A stretch of 64,000 bases of DNA from an endosymbiont of Galathealinum brachiosum (GTDB lineage Bacteria > Pseudomonadota > Gammaproteobacteria > SZUA-229), in assembly GCA_003349885.1 (NCBI GenBank), contig QFXC01000008.1:422216-486215 (forward strand), given 5' to 3'. The notes below the pieces were generated by a model. It did no database searches, was not told the DNA's origin, and was given only the letters and a program-made list of their open reading frames with translations. The position numbers and the translations under genes are program-made. Shown here piece after piece: positions 26,071 through 35,913 of this stretch (positions are counted from its first letter, which is position 1; the number at the start of each line of letters is the position of its first letter).

Positions 26071-26126
26071 TACACCCTAAAGCAGAACTACAAGATTATT
26101 TAATTTAGTTCTGAGTACGTCCAGAA
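26071..26126. repeat. 56-bp diverged repeat, copy 1
   Basis: The sequence from ACACCCTA through CTACAAGA and TTTAGT to CTGAGTACG is repeated at 36146-36200 in the same orientation with scattered substitutions (about four-fifths identical by eye). Neither copy lies in a gene. Both lie downstream of minus-strand genes in the surface-protein region. Confidence 0.6.
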
Positions 26127-26147
26127 GCAGACGTTCGAGACAAATAA

Positions 26148-26171
26148 AAAGACGACTAAAAAGCTGCCTTT
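26148..26171 (-). terminator. Decayed copy of the PEP-CTERM terminator
   Basis: AAAGACGACT and AGCTGCCTTT are mutated versions of the hairpin arms at 25138-25161; two pairs are lost. It stands 23 bases beyond the end of the pseudogene tail, matching the position in the intact copies. Confidence 0.6.
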
Positions 26172-26194
26172 CTATAATCAAAACTGATTTAGTT

Positions 26195-26326
26195 TTATGT
26201 TTTCCTACGTCTAGAAAAAACCACTAAACTAATTAAATCCGAGCCAAATAACCATACTGCTGCTGGCACTGGTACTGCACTAACATCACCCGAGTGTGCA
26301 GCTCAGGCATATGTTTCTTCTAATCT
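26195..26326 (-). pseudogene. Remnant C-terminus of a PEP-CTERM protein
   Basis: The minus strand reads GDVSAVPVPAAVWLFG, then SDLISLVVFSRRRKT and TAA at 26195-26197: a sorting tail with several altered residues (GL to DL, IGL to ISL). In the same frame a TGA at 26303-26305 interrupts YA-stop-AAHSGDVS. No upstream signal peptide or body remains. A third copy of the module has lost everything but its end. Confidence 0.8.
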
Positions 26327-26334
26327 TGAATAAA

Positions 26335-26373
26335 TGATGACCGGGGTAATTAAAGTCAATTATCCCGATCATC
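26335..26373 (-). terminator. Imperfect hairpin after the secreted-protein gene
   Basis: GATGACCGGGGTAATT and AATTATCCCGATCATC form a long stem with three mismatches around AAAGTC. It lies 40 bases beyond the end of the gene at 26413-27777. Confidence 0.5.
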
Positions 26374-26412
26374 AATAGTACTTGTAATGTTATCGCCTAG
26401 ATACTTTAAGCA

Positions 26413-27777
26413 TTATTTCTTATATTTTCCAGTGGGTGGATGAATTTGAACATTACCACCATCAAGAGTTGCGCTGGCCTCAAACACGATTTCCAGTGTT
26501 CCTGGGTCTCGAACTGTAATAGAGAAAAAATCCTGATCGTTACCTTTTTTACCATGTGGTTCTCCGGCATCCTGAACGTAACCAGTAAAGATATAACCAT
26601 CTTTATGATTTAAGCGACCGACGCCTTCAAATGAAGCCTGATTGATTTTAAAACCTTTTTTACCGCCAGGTTGGCCTGGACCAGTAAGGTTGATTACATC
26701 ACAGCTTACAATATGAACCTCATTAGAATGGAAGTTGTCTCCAGTGTTGTGGTCCACGACTTCCCATGAGCCACGAGGTGGTGGACCCACATTGCCTCCA
26801 AATGTATAGTCTTTTGTTCCAGAAGATTTCCCTGCATTTTGAAAGCCACCTGTTGTGATCCAGCAACTATCAGGCGAGGGTGTCTCCACTGAAAACCCAG
26901 ACGCCATCCACACCAAGGAGGCAGGAAGATTTCCAGGTGCGAAAATGCCATCATCACGTGAAAATATCTGGGCACTGAGACTGGTTGCGCCTGCAGGTAT
27001 AGTGACTACTAGATTGACTGTATCCCAGAATTTACCATCATTGCTGTTCAATTGATCAGAAAATACAGCCGTGGTACCACCCGTAGTAATTTCAAAAGAA
27101 CTTGGACGAAAATACGAGGAATACACGCTGCCTACAAACAGTTCTACGCTGCCAATGCGATCAGCATTAGATGCAGTAAAGTTAAATGTTTGTAGCTCGG
27201 TAGCATCAAGAGGTATTGGCCAGTCGATCATTGCAAAATCATTACCATCTCTTATATCCACTTGAGATTCGGCCGAGCCATCGTCGTATATTACTAAGAC
27301 ACCTGCACCGTAGGTCTCATCAGGGAAGTAGACACCATTGACAGTAAAAGAACTAGTCCCGCTAGTGACAAGTCCCAGAGAGGTAATGTCGGCTCGATAA
27401 GATACGGTGATTTTGCCATTAGCATACCATGTATCTCCACCAATAAAGTTTCCCGTGACATCAGCGCCTTCAACATTAATGGTATCGGTTAGAGTGAGCT
27501 GTGAATGATCATGGTTATTACCTCCCCAGTAGAGAATCACTTGTTCAACCGTTACAGCATCTGGAATGGTAATAGTGATTGTGCCCGACAGATGGTTTTC
27601 AAGACCAATGCCTGCTGCCCTGATGCCCGTGCCAGCAGCAATAGGGATACTTGGGGAACCAAGTGATTCAGTGCCATCTGCATGGGCAGACTTAGAAAGA
27701 CATAAAATAGAGCTCGTCGCCAGAATGAAAAATGTGCCTATTAATAATGATGCTATGGGTAGCTTTGCTTTTATCAT
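26413..27777 (-). CDS. Secreted beta-rich protein of unknown function
   Basis: A 454-residue protein from the ATG at 27777, chosen because AATGGAG lies 8 bases before it; an earlier ATG at 27795 would overlap that site. A signal peptide ends at SAHA. The body is beta-sandwich-like: TITITIPDAVTVEQVILYWGG, AGVLVIYDDGSAESQVDIRDG and YSSYFRPSSFEIT resemble DUF3344-type repeats seen in surface proteins, but the assignment is unsure. A glycine-rich C-terminus (GPGQPGGKKGFKIN) resembles a calcium- or collagen-like region. It lacks a PEP-CTERM tail although its neighbours have one. Confidence 0.65.
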   Translation of the reverse strand: MIKAKLPIASLLIGTFFILATSSILCLSKSAHADGTESLGSPSIPIAAGTGIRAAGIGLENHLSGTITITIPDAVTVEQVILYWGGNNHDHSQLTLTDTINVEGADVTGNFIGGDTWYANGKITVSYRADITSLGLVTSGTSSFTVNGVYFPDETYGAGVLVIYDDGSAESQVDIRDGNDFAMIDWPIPLDATELQTFNFTASNADRIGSVELFVGSVYSSYFRPSSFEITTGGTTAVFSDQLNSNDGKFWDTVNLVVTIPAGATSLSAQIFSRDDGIFAPGNLPASLVWMASGFSVETPSPDSCWITTGGFQNAGKSSGTKDYTFGGNVGPPPRGSWEVVDHNTGDNFHSNEVHIVSCDVINLTGPGQPGGKKGFKINQASFEGVGRLNHKDGYIFTGYVQDAGEPHGKKGNDQDFFSITVRDPGTLEIVFEASATLDGGNVQIHPPTGKYKK

Positions 27778-27997
27778 TTGTTTTACTCCATTCAAAATGT
27801 ATTGTTTTTAAAATACTCATGAGAGGAAATCATTAATGCTTTGAATTATAAGTTTAAGAAAAAGCCAACGGACAGTATTGAGATACATCAAACAGGACTC
27901 ACATACTTTATTATGGTGATTCTCAATGTCCGCTTTGGGTGGCGGTCTCAACCGGTCGACGCAACACTTTATACCAAAGTGACCGTATATGATTGTT

Positions 27998-30223
27998 TTA
28001 TAATAATTGTTGAATAGTTTTCATCAGTTTTTTAATCAATATGGGCTTTTCCACTACGGCGTTCATTCCAGCTTTAAGATAAAGGTCTTTTTCATCTTTC
28101 ATTACACTAGCTGTTAGCCCTATAATCGGGACATGTTTTGATTTTGCACTGCCTTCTCGAATGACTCGAGTTGCCGAAACGCCATCCATTACGGGCATGT
28201 GTACATCCATTAATATTACATCAAAAAGTTGTGATTTTATTTTTTCAATAGCAACTTGTCCATTTTCTGCTTCTACTATCTTCTGGCCCGCCTGTTCTAG
28301 TAATGTGCGCGCAGCAAAACGGTTAATTGAGTCATCATCAACCAGTAATATGGAAAGACTTCGATTAATTTTAAGCTTTTCCTCAGTCTCTTCTAAAAGG
28401 AAGCTTTCTCTGGGTATTGATAGTCTTACAGAAAAAGTAAAACAACTGCCTTTACCTGGCTTAGAAGTAACCCGAAGGCTTCCGTCCATAATATCGGTTA
28501 GACGTTTACAAATGGCGAGCCCCAGGCCGACACCATTATTTATAGTGCGATCTGATTCTAGCTGATGAAAAGCTTCAAAAATAAGCTTCAATTTATCATC
28601 TGCTATACCGATCCCTGTATCTTTAATAGTGATATGTAAGTTAAATTGATTATCTGTAATTAATTGGCCACCAATAGCTAATTTAACCTCACCATCTTGT
28701 GTGCATTTAACTGCGTTACTAAGCAGGTTAACAATTATCTGAAGAAGCCGTGCTGCATCACCTTCTAGATATGCAGGCAGGTTGTCACTCACCTTAGTAA
28801 TAAATATAGTTTTTTTATTTTCAACAAGTGGTTCAATTAAATTTTGTATATCTGTTATCCAGGCAAAAGTTTCAAAAGGCTCAATATCCAGAACCAGTTT
28901 TCCTGATTCGATTTTAGATAAATCAAGTAAATCATCAATAAGTAACAACAGGATATTACTAGAGCTGCCGAGAGTTTCTACATAGAGTTGTTGTTCTGCG
29001 TTGAGAGCCGTGCCACGCAAAACCTGGATCATCCCCAGCACACCATTCATTGGAGTACGGATTTCATGGCTCACATTTGCCAGGAATAGACTCTTGGCAT
29101 TGTTGGCATGTTGCGTTTGTTCTAGTGCGATATCCAGTTCATATACCTTTTGTTTAAGTTTGTTAGCGATTTGTAATCGCTTTACTTCATTTTTGTGATA
29201 AAGCTGTGCATAAAATATCAACACAGAAAACAAAACTATTCCCACCAGTAAGGTGAAGGTTAATTGATACCAGCTCAGCGAATTCCATCCCAACTGATAT
29301 TCGTTAATCAGTACAAAAGGCTGGTTTTTGCTTTCCAGTATTTTACGGTTTGAGTAATGCGGAAATATCAGCTTTTCTAGCCAGCTACGGACACTCCCTT
29401 GGTCTAAATGCAGATGTCCTTTATTATCTGTAGCGGCAAAATCTTGATGATGCAGAAGCTCAGTCATGCCAGGCACTTTCTTGTGTTCATGATTTAATAA
29501 TGTATCGGCTCTGATTACCAGCATAGCTGCTCGTTTAATCACGCCATGAGTGTTACTTATTTTTTTTAGTGATACAGGTTTGTATATCAAATAAGCCAAA
29601 TCACCTTCAACTAATTTAAACGGCTCAGTAATGACAGAACGTTTATTCTGTGAATATTTTTTCAATGATCTTCTGAAAAAAGTATGTGAAAACAGGTCCA
29701 CACCAAGCACTTCACGTGACTCTGGAGGAAAAGGTTCCATAAACACAATCGGAAAGTATATATCCTGTTTTTTTATAGGCTCCATTTTACGATCAGTTTC
29801 ATAACCAAAAGATTTTATTCTAAAATCAGAATTAACAATTGTTTGATAATGTTTTGTGAAAGCATCTAATTTCTCGTAAGGTACAGCCTCAATGATTTCA
29901 AACATAAATATATGTGGATACTGTTTAAGCATTTCCTGTGCATAATTTCTTACATGCGGCTGATCCAATTCTTGCATGCTATTGACTAGAGCTGCAAAAC
30001 CTTCAAAGACAGCTTCATTAGTGCGAACGCGATCATTAGCCTGTTGATAATGCGAATTAATGCTTTCAACAAATAGTTGCTTTGCAGAATTTATATCTGA
30101 CAGAACAATACCTGCCATAACAGTAATAAGAAGAGATAGCCATAATAATACAGCTAAATATAAGAAACGCGATCGTCTAAAGCTTTGTTCTATCAATAGT
30201 GCCCCCCTATCAGCTTCGTACAA
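27998..30223 (-). CDS. Hybrid sensor histidine kinase with CHASE domain and receiver
   Basis: A 741-residue inner-membrane kinase. TM1 (about 20-40) and TM2 (about 320-345) enclose a periplasmic CHASE domain (EPFPPESREVLGVDLFSHTFF). A coiled linker leads to the dimerisation helix with H386 (NVSHEIRTPMNG), then the ATPase domain (N-box LLSNAVK, DTGIGIADDK, GVGLGLAICK) and a receiver with phospho-acceptor D673 (DVILMDVHMPVMDG). It probably passes phosphate to a separate Hpt protein. No partner lies next to it. The ligand of CHASE domains is a small molecule, here unknown. Confidence 0.92.
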   Translation of the reverse strand: MYEADRGALLIEQSFRRSRFLYLAVLLWLSLLITVMAGIVLSDINSAKQLFVESINSHYQQANDRVRTNEAVFEGFAALVNSMQELDQPHVRNYAQEMLKQYPHIFMFEIIEAVPYEKLDAFTKHYQTIVNSDFRIKSFGYETDRKMEPIKKQDIYFPIVFMEPFPPESREVLGVDLFSHTFFRRSLKKYSQNKRSVITEPFKLVEGDLAYLIYKPVSLKKISNTHGVIKRAAMLVIRADTLLNHEHKKVPGMTELLHHQDFAATDNKGHLHLDQGSVRSWLEKLIFPHYSNRKILESKNQPFVLINEYQLGWNSLSWYQLTFTLLVGIVLFSVLIFYAQLYHKNEVKRLQIANKLKQKVYELDIALEQTQHANNAKSLFLANVSHEIRTPMNGVLGMIQVLRGTALNAEQQLYVETLGSSSNILLLLIDDLLDLSKIESGKLVLDIEPFETFAWITDIQNLIEPLVENKKTIFITKVSDNLPAYLEGDAARLLQIIVNLLSNAVKCTQDGEVKLAIGGQLITDNQFNLHITIKDTGIGIADDKLKLIFEAFHQLESDRTINNGVGLGLAICKRLTDIMDGSLRVTSKPGKGSCFTFSVRLSIPRESFLLEETEEKLKINRSLSILLVDDDSINRFAARTLLEQAGQKIVEAENGQVAIEKIKSQLFDVILMDVHMPVMDGVSATRVIREGSAKSKHVPIIGLTASVMKDEKDLYLKAGMNAVVEKPILIKKLMKTIQQLL

Positions 30224-30364
30224 TAAATATTACTTAGATGTATCATACATTACATTTCTCTTTAATGACTGCTTCTGGCTGATTAGAGAATATGGTCTGC
30301 AAATACAGCTTTAGAAATTGCAAACAACTGCTTACACCCTGAAACATAAGTTAACATGCAATAA

Positions 30365-30388
30365 AAAGGCGACTAAAAAGCCGCCTTT
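30365..30388 (-). terminator. Terminator of PEP-CTERM gene 2
   Basis: AAAGGCGACT (30365-30374) and AGCCGCCTTT (30379-30388) pair with one mismatch. It is the third copy of the hairpin at 25138-25161 and stands 26 bases beyond the stop codon. Confidence 0.75.
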
Positions 30389-30413
30389 CCACAATGCAAT
30401 ATTGATTTAACTT

Positions 30414-31037
30414 TTATGCTTTCTTACGTCTAGCAAAACCAGCCAAACCAATTAAGCCAGAACCAAAAAGCCAAACTGCTGCCGGTACAGGCACTGCAGA
30501 TGGAGCTGTGGCTGTTTGATAAAACCAACCAGCTCCTGTAATGCTAGATGAAGTCAAAACACCAGTAGTACTAATAGTATCAGTATGATTGTATGGTCCG
30601 TATTCGTCCGTTAATCCAGCAGTTCCAAAGTCAGAAGTAAACCCACCAATCCACTGACCAAAACTATTTACACCTGTGCGGTTGAATCCTACCGTAGAAA
30701 ACATACCAGGCGCCCAAGCGGAATTGGCTTCAGTATAAGTTGAGATGCCACCCGTGTGAGGTGATATCGCTGAAAATAGGAAATCTCCTACTTGATTAGC
30801 AGATGCCCAGGAATAGCCATCAAGGTCCCAACCATTAAGGCTACTACCAACACCACATACGCCAGCTGGGCATTGTGTATTCATTTGATCCCATGATAAA
30901 TTAGTAAATAAAGATGTCTGAGCCCAAGTAATTCCATCAACTGACACAGTGTCAGTAATAGGGGCGGCATGTGACGATATTGTAGTGAAACTTAAAACTG
31001 CAGCGCATGATGCGCCAATAAGGAGTGCTTTCTTCAT
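30414..31037 (-). CDS. PEP-CTERM (VPLPA type) exported surface protein 2
   Basis: A 207-residue protein, started at the ATG at 31037 (MKKALLIGASCAAV) which has AAGGA in front and a proper signal peptide ending SSHA; a longer frame to 31187 adds an unlikely leader. The body shows the same plan as gene 1 (ISWAQTSLFTNLSW-like opening, YSWASANQVGDFLFSA). The tail VPVPAAVWLFGSGLIGLAGF plus ARRKKA differs from gene 1 by one residue. Exported to the surface through an exosortase encoded elsewhere. Confidence 0.9.
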   Translation of the reverse strand: MKKALLIGASCAAVLSFTTISSHAAPITDTVSVDGITWAQTSLFTNLSWDQMNTQCPAGVCGVGSSLNGWDLDGYSWASANQVGDFLFSAISPHTGGISTYTEANSAWAPGMFSTVGFNRTGVNSFGQWIGGFTSDFGTAGLTDEYGPYNHTDTISTTGVLTSSSITGAGWFYQTATAPSAVPVPAAVWLFGSGLIGLAGFARRKKA

Positions 31038-31700
31038 TTGTATTCCTTGTATTTTTGTTGTTGATTCGTGATTGGAATCAGATTTGTTACGCAATATGAG
31101 ACTTAGAAATAAATACTTAAAGGAATAATGGCGAGATGGTAAATGACTCATCTGTGCTAAAAAATCAATATATACCGCTTTTATCATTTAATTATTTTTT
31201 TTATAAGAACCCATTTATATTCAAGCAATGATTATACCGCTATTGATATATATCAATACTTACAGAGCGCTTATAGATATATAAGTATTTTATTGTTTTG
31301 TAACGTGTAAAGAAAAGCAAAATTTAGACTGTTATTTACATTCAAAAAAAGAATCACTTTACAGTTTTTTAGAGTCTGCTTTAGGTCGCATGCAGAAGTC
31401 AGGCTAATAATTTTGCAGTTCTGCGTCTGACTACTTCCTGCTATCCAAAAGAATATTTTTAAATTCTGCTATCGATTCATAAACATAAAATTTGTTGAAT
31501 TATTCTTAGCGGACACCAATCGCCCCCGACTTAATAAAAAACCGCAAAAATGTCCGGGCCATGCCCGTCAACTTATTAACTGACAAAGAATAATATTTCT
31601 TTCTTAAAACTGAACGAGTGCTTTCATTCTAATTCAGAACTTCAAACAAACAGGTTTGAAAGTAGACATTTTAGTTATACCATGACCACAAACACCAACA
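31038..31700. other. 660-bp intergenic region: promoter and inverted-repeat arm
   Basis: The first 150 bases hold the promoter of PEP-CTERM gene 2. Bases about 31395-31627 are a diverged inverted copy of 39791-40045 (listed separately). The remainder shows nothing. Confidence 0.55.
31430..31627 (-). repeat. Left arm of a ~200-bp diverged inverted repeat
   Basis: Its reverse complement aligns with 39791-39990. Shared landmarks in order are AAAGCACTCGTTCA, CATGG-CCGGACATTT, a GTCCG block, TTTTATGTT-ATGAATCGATAGC and ATATTCT-TTGGATAG. The copies differ by substitutions and small gaps. It carries no gene. It may be an old element or a common dispersed repeat of this genome. Confidence 0.65.
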
Positions 31701-32828
31701 TTAGCTATCTAATAACTTGAAACTAGATTCAAACGTTGTTGCAACTTCATGAGCAACTTTATCCCCTTCCAGAATATCCATTTGTAAATGATATTGTTTA
31801 TTATTATCAAACAACCAAACCTGTCGAATATATAAAGGATTATTTTTTATCTTTCTGGTCACTGAAAACCCCTTTAAACCATTGAGTTCAAAGTCAGGTA
31901 CAGATGAAACGGGCTCCATTAACACTTTCGCCGACGTGCTATCCATTACTTCTTCATACGTACTACCGTGAGCGGGCCTTTGTCCAACAGTCAACGCTAA
32001 CCCTAATATACCAGGGGCTTTTGCCCTGAACAGAGACCAGTTATCATCATCATTTAATGGTTCCCAGTTTCTTGCTGCCTGAATAAAACCGCCTTTAAAT
32101 GGATCTTCAACTTTACAGACTTCTGCATCCAAATTGTCCGGCACCTGAAAACGAATACCCAGCTGATTGTTTTCAATAATTTTATTAGTGCCACTATAAA
32201 CCCATTTTTCTTCTTCAGTCTTCCTTATATGTTTTTCTTTATTTCTAGCAAGCTGATTTTCAACATCATCAACAAAGACATCTTCAATACCTAGAAAATT
32301 TTCTATTTCCTGTTCCATAAATAATATTTGTGTAGCAGATGACTGAACAGTTAATAACTTCTGAATTGCATCATTATTCATTTTTACATTAAGATAGAAC
32401 TTAACTTTTCTCCCGGCAGAATCGGACATTGAAGAAGACTCTTCTCGTGTACAGAATATTTGAGAGATATTTTCTGAAAGGATATTCATACTTCCCGGAA
32501 AGGGTATAGGAAAATGCTTTATGGATAACTCATAAGGTGTAATACGAATACTCGTTTTATTTAACAGACTAACTAGCAATGCATAATGAAGACCGCCTAT
32601 GGCAATGACAGGAATCAACATATACCATTGGAATTGATGTTGGAAATTAGAAATAAGTAAAGGCACATCAGCTTTTTGATAAATCATCACATCAAAATAA
32701 CCAGTAATAGCAGCCAAAATAATTACTGAGCTTATAGTAAACCAGGTTCTGGTTATAATTAACTCCTCTGCTTTACGATTTAACTTAATCCCTTTGGGTT
32801 GCTCTAACTGCGATTCATTCTCTTTCAT
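31701..32828 (-). CDS. Membrane-anchored hypothetical protein
   Basis: A 375-residue protein with two N-terminal helices (about 30-48 and 70-92) and a soluble region facing the cytoplasm or periplasm. The first soluble part (about 95-190) is PH-like in hydrophobic pattern (ITPYELSIKHFPIPFPGS). The C-terminal 150 residues (IRFQVPDNLDAEV to TFESSFKLLDS) resemble DUF1795/DcrB-like domains, with a late VWLFDNNKQYHLQMDI strand. Function unknown. A strong hairpin separates it from the lipoprotein gene that follows it. Confidence 0.6.
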   Translation of the reverse strand: MKENESQLEQPKGIKLNRKAEELIITRTWFTISSVIILAAITGYFDVMIYQKADVPLLISNFQHQFQWYMLIPVIAIGGLHYALLVSLLNKTSIRITPYELSIKHFPIPFPGSMNILSENISQIFCTREESSSMSDSAGRKVKFYLNVKMNNDAIQKLLTVQSSATQILFMEQEIENFLGIEDVFVDDVENQLARNKEKHIRKTEEEKWVYSGTNKIIENNQLGIRFQVPDNLDAEVCKVEDPFKGGFIQAARNWEPLNDDDNWSLFRAKAPGILGLALTVGQRPAHGSTYEEVMDSTSAKVLMEPVSSVPDFELNGLKGFSVTRKIKNNPLYIRQVWLFDNNKQYHLQMDILEGDKVAHEVATTFESSFKLLDS

Positions 32829-32870
32829 ATTGTTTTTATACCAACAAAGATATCGGAAGTTTACACATCA

Positions 32871-32902
32871 AAACCTGATAACTATATATGGTTATCAGGT
32901 TT
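32871..32902. terminator. 12-bp-stem terminator
   Basis: AAACCTGATAAC (32871-32882) and GTTATCAGGTTT (32891-32902) pair perfectly around an 8-base loop. It lies between the 976-residue lipoprotein gene end (32983) and the start of the gene at 31701-32828, so it stops the lipoprotein transcript. Confidence 0.75.
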
Positions 32903-32982
32903 TTAATCAATGTATTATTTTTATATCAACACTTAAAATATAATATTCCACCAGAAACTAATAATTTATATTTTGTAACTCA

Positions 32983-35913
32983 CTACTGTTTTGAAATAGT
33001 ATAACCACCACTGATATTTATGCTTTGATTATCCATATTTTCTTCCGGGTTAGCGCCAATACCAAACATTAACGATGAATTAAACCCAATAAAATAAGTT
33101 TTATTTTCTGGTGGTGCCAGTAAAGTCATCTGCTTATTAAGTTGTAGTAATGAACCAGTAGAGTCATTACATCCACGAGGGGCTACAAACTCTGACATAT
33201 CAGCGATTGATGCTATATCCAGAAGATCAGTAACAGGCACATCATTATCATTCTCATCTCGGATAAAAATAATTTGTCTCCAGTTAGCAAGTGCACCTCC
33301 TGATAAATTATAGTTCCAGTCTACAAGGTTACAACTAAGATCAATAGATAAATTATAAGTCGTTTCCTGAGTATGATTAAAATAATGTGTCGCACTTAAA
33401 AGTAATAATGACTCACCTGTTTTACATTCTGGGGGACGATCAATGATTCCCGTTTCTGCACAACTACCTTCTACATACCCCGTTGCATTGATTAAAATTT
33501 CACCGCTGTTAGCAGAATGTCCAACACTCCCATTCAACGAAGCGCTTTGATAATTGTTATATGTATTACAGCCGTCACCGTGTGAGGTTACTGTTTCTGC
33601 AAGTGCATGAGAAAAATTCAGCGTAACACCATTAGTTACATCTAATGGGTGAATCAAACTAACTCCTGGGTCAATCATTTCACCATAAACTGATGTATCC
33701 TCTGTCACATATTCAGGAGGCTGGTTAGGACAAGTACCAAGTGTTTCCGGGCCTTCAAATTTACTTGCGGTTTCCAGGTAAGTAAACACACGCGCATCAC
33801 ATTTTTGTACCCGCAGGCTGTATTCAGTAACCACATCCGGATCTTCATTACTTCTTGCGCTAATAACAATATTACCTTCTTGAGCCGGTGTTATTCGAGC
33901 AAGGTTATTACCTCCATCAACTAATGTTGCACCGGAAAGCGGTAACCAGGTAACCGTTTCATCATTTGCCCCGGTTACCGTTGCTAATAATGAAACTTCA
34001 TCTCCAATTTCCACACAGCTGAGTGCATCCTGACGATCAAGTTTCACGTCTACGTTCAAATAAGCCTCAGCACTTCCTTCTGTAGGTGAATAGACCTCAA
34101 GCTCCATAGACAAACTAGTCAGCTTAACCGTAACAGGAAAGAGATCTTTGTTATCTGGTGTTTTAATTGTGAATCTAACCTGATTGCCTATTACCGCTTC
34201 ACTAACTAACGTTGCTGGTGATACCTCAAGCATATATGATTCTGGCACTTTAGAATTTTCAATAACAGCAGTAAACTCTACCTCGGCACCTGGGCTATCG
34301 GCTTTAACTCGAGATTGAGTGTAGGTAACACGCTTAGGGTTATTACCAATAGTAATATCCTTTTCCGTATCTCCCAATGTGCCAGAAACCACTGGAAACA
34401 ATTCTTTATTTAACTTAACAGTTAAAATACTATCACCTTCCGTAACCGGTTTAAGTTTACGGTGATTCTCCAGTATAAAACTACTGCCATCTATTTCAGC
34501 CGTAATCCATGCGTCACCAGAAACATCTAAATTCGGCCATGAATAAGAAGGCACACTAAGGCAATCCACACCATTTCTGTCATCGAAATTACGATTCGCC
34601 GCCTCAGAAAAAGGCAATAAAGTACTCGAACTGATTGATGATATTGGCGCAACATTACTTGCTGTCAGTGCAGAATCCAGCATTGTTTTGGTCAGGTTCA
34701 TGCCCTCACTTGTAGCCGTAGCAGATGCACGCCAAATTGGCGCAGCATTGCCTGACCATTCCATATAATCCTCTTCAATATATGCAGAAGGTGTTACCTC
34801 CAGTTTTATATTAATTTTAGTCGGCAGTAGCCTTGCCAGTTTTTTATTTGAAAAATCCATTATGAGCAGGCTAGCGCCACCAATAACAGCGACTGTTGTA
34901 CCGGCAGGTCCCGCAAAACCAGCCATATTAAGCATGGTGCCTACATTGGTGGCATTAAATTCCGGATTATCAATGCGGTCCTGAGCTTTTTTGGCTTCAA
35001 GCATCGCATTACTCAAACCCTCTGCCGTTGTAATAACTTCCTTACTTACCTGAGCATCTATAAAATCAGGTGCACAGGTGTCTGTAGCGAGCAAAGGTCT
35101 TACAGATAAATCTGTAACCTTTTGTAAAATTAATTGTGACTTTGGAAAATTAACATCAATGTTATTATCAGTCTGGGTAGTTGTTTTTAAGACTACAGGC
35201 GCTACCACAGCATGTGCATCAGCTATCTTGATCATCTCAAGATCGAGATTAAGTTTACCGATGAGACTATCAAGCAACAAACGATCTTCATCACTCAAGC
35301 TGGCAAAGCTTTGACGCATAGCGTCTAGCGAAGCCTCTCCATTTCCATATAAAACATCATTTAATATACCTAACTGAAAATGAACTGGATTTGTAGTCGT
35401 TGCGGGGTTATGGGTAGTGGCATCAAACCCATAGGATAAAAACAGGTTTTGCATTGTCGTATCTAAAGCATCAATTGTTTTAGATGTTGTGTTTTCTCGA
35501 ACTGTAACGGGTAAAGCATCAATAGTGAACATCCCTAGATCACAGCTTTTTTCTCCCTGACTAACATAAAGTTTCGCTTCTCCTCCTTCCATGCCAAATT
35601 CAGGCAATACTGGAATCGTAAAGAAATATCCCTCACCAGAAACCACACCGGGGAAAAATTCATAACTCGCTATTGTATCAATACCTACTACATCAAAACG
35701 AATTTTTTCGATTTGCTCACTGGTAATAATATTAACGACATCACCTGACTCACCCTGTAAAACTGATGGCGTCATCAAAGCACAATAATCTGCAGTTAGG
35801 GATTCACTATTTGATGCACCATCACTGCTACCTCCACCACAGGCTGTTAGCAATGAGAGTAATAAAACTAAAAAAGGAAATTTAAAGTTAAGACTAGAAA
35901 TTGAATTATTCAT
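32983..35913 (-). CDS. Giant lipoprotein with internal hydrophobic segment
   Basis: A 976-residue lipoprotein with signal and lipobox ending LLTACGGGSSDG. The middle carries an alanine/glycine-rich hydrophobic stretch (about 325-355: MLNMAGFAGPAGTTVAVIGG, then ASLLIM) long enough to enter a membrane. The C-terminal half is beta-rich with Ig-like repeats (VKLDRQDALSCVEIGDEVSL, TVTGANDETVTWLP, NIVISARSNEDPDVV resembles a BIG2-type domain). It is probably an outer-membrane-attached adhesin-like or scaffold protein. The 659-residue gene nearby has the same plan. Confidence 0.7.
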   Translation of the reverse strand: MNNSISSLNFKFPFLVLLLSLLTACGGGSSDGASNSESLTADYCALMTPSVLQGESGDVVNIITSEQIEKIRFDVVGIDTIASYEFFPGVVSGEGYFFTIPVLPEFGMEGGEAKLYVSQGEKSCDLGMFTIDALPVTVRENTTSKTIDALDTTMQNLFLSYGFDATTHNPATTTNPVHFQLGILNDVLYGNGEASLDAMRQSFASLSDEDRLLLDSLIGKLNLDLEMIKIADAHAVVAPVVLKTTTQTDNNIDVNFPKSQLILQKVTDLSVRPLLATDTCAPDFIDAQVSKEVITTAEGLSNAMLEAKKAQDRIDNPEFNATNVGTMLNMAGFAGPAGTTVAVIGGASLLIMDFSNKKLARLLPTKINIKLEVTPSAYIEEDYMEWSGNAAPIWRASATATSEGMNLTKTMLDSALTASNVAPISSISSSTLLPFSEAANRNFDDRNGVDCLSVPSYSWPNLDVSGDAWITAEIDGSSFILENHRKLKPVTEGDSILTVKLNKELFPVVSGTLGDTEKDITIGNNPKRVTYTQSRVKADSPGAEVEFTAVIENSKVPESYMLEVSPATLVSEAVIGNQVRFTIKTPDNKDLFPVTVKLTSLSMELEVYSPTEGSAEAYLNVDVKLDRQDALSCVEIGDEVSLLATVTGANDETVTWLPLSGATLVDGGNNLARITPAQEGNIVISARSNEDPDVVTEYSLRVQKCDARVFTYLETASKFEGPETLGTCPNQPPEYVTEDTSVYGEMIDPGVSLIHPLDVTNGVTLNFSHALAETVTSHGDGCNTYNNYQSASLNGSVGHSANSGEILINATGYVEGSCAETGIIDRPPECKTGESLLLLSATHYFNHTQETTYNLSIDLSCNLVDWNYNLSGGALANWRQIIFIRDENDNDVPVTDLLDIASIADMSEFVAPRGCNDSTGSLLQLNKQMTLLAPPENKTYFIGFNSSLMFGIGANPEENMDNQSINISGGYTISKQ

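Larger units (their letters stand above)
25805..26412. other. 608-bp intergenic region with PEP-CTERM debris
   Basis: Contains the promoter of PEP-CTERM gene 1, one copy of a 56-bp repeat, a decayed terminator hairpin (26148-26171), a PEP-CTERM pseudogene tail and a hairpin ending the next gene. The first 200 bases show no feature. Confidence 0.6.

Noticed and set aside
26706..26975. 89-codon frame inside the secreted-protein gene
   Set aside because: It overlaps the real gene in another frame on the same strand and has no ribosome site.
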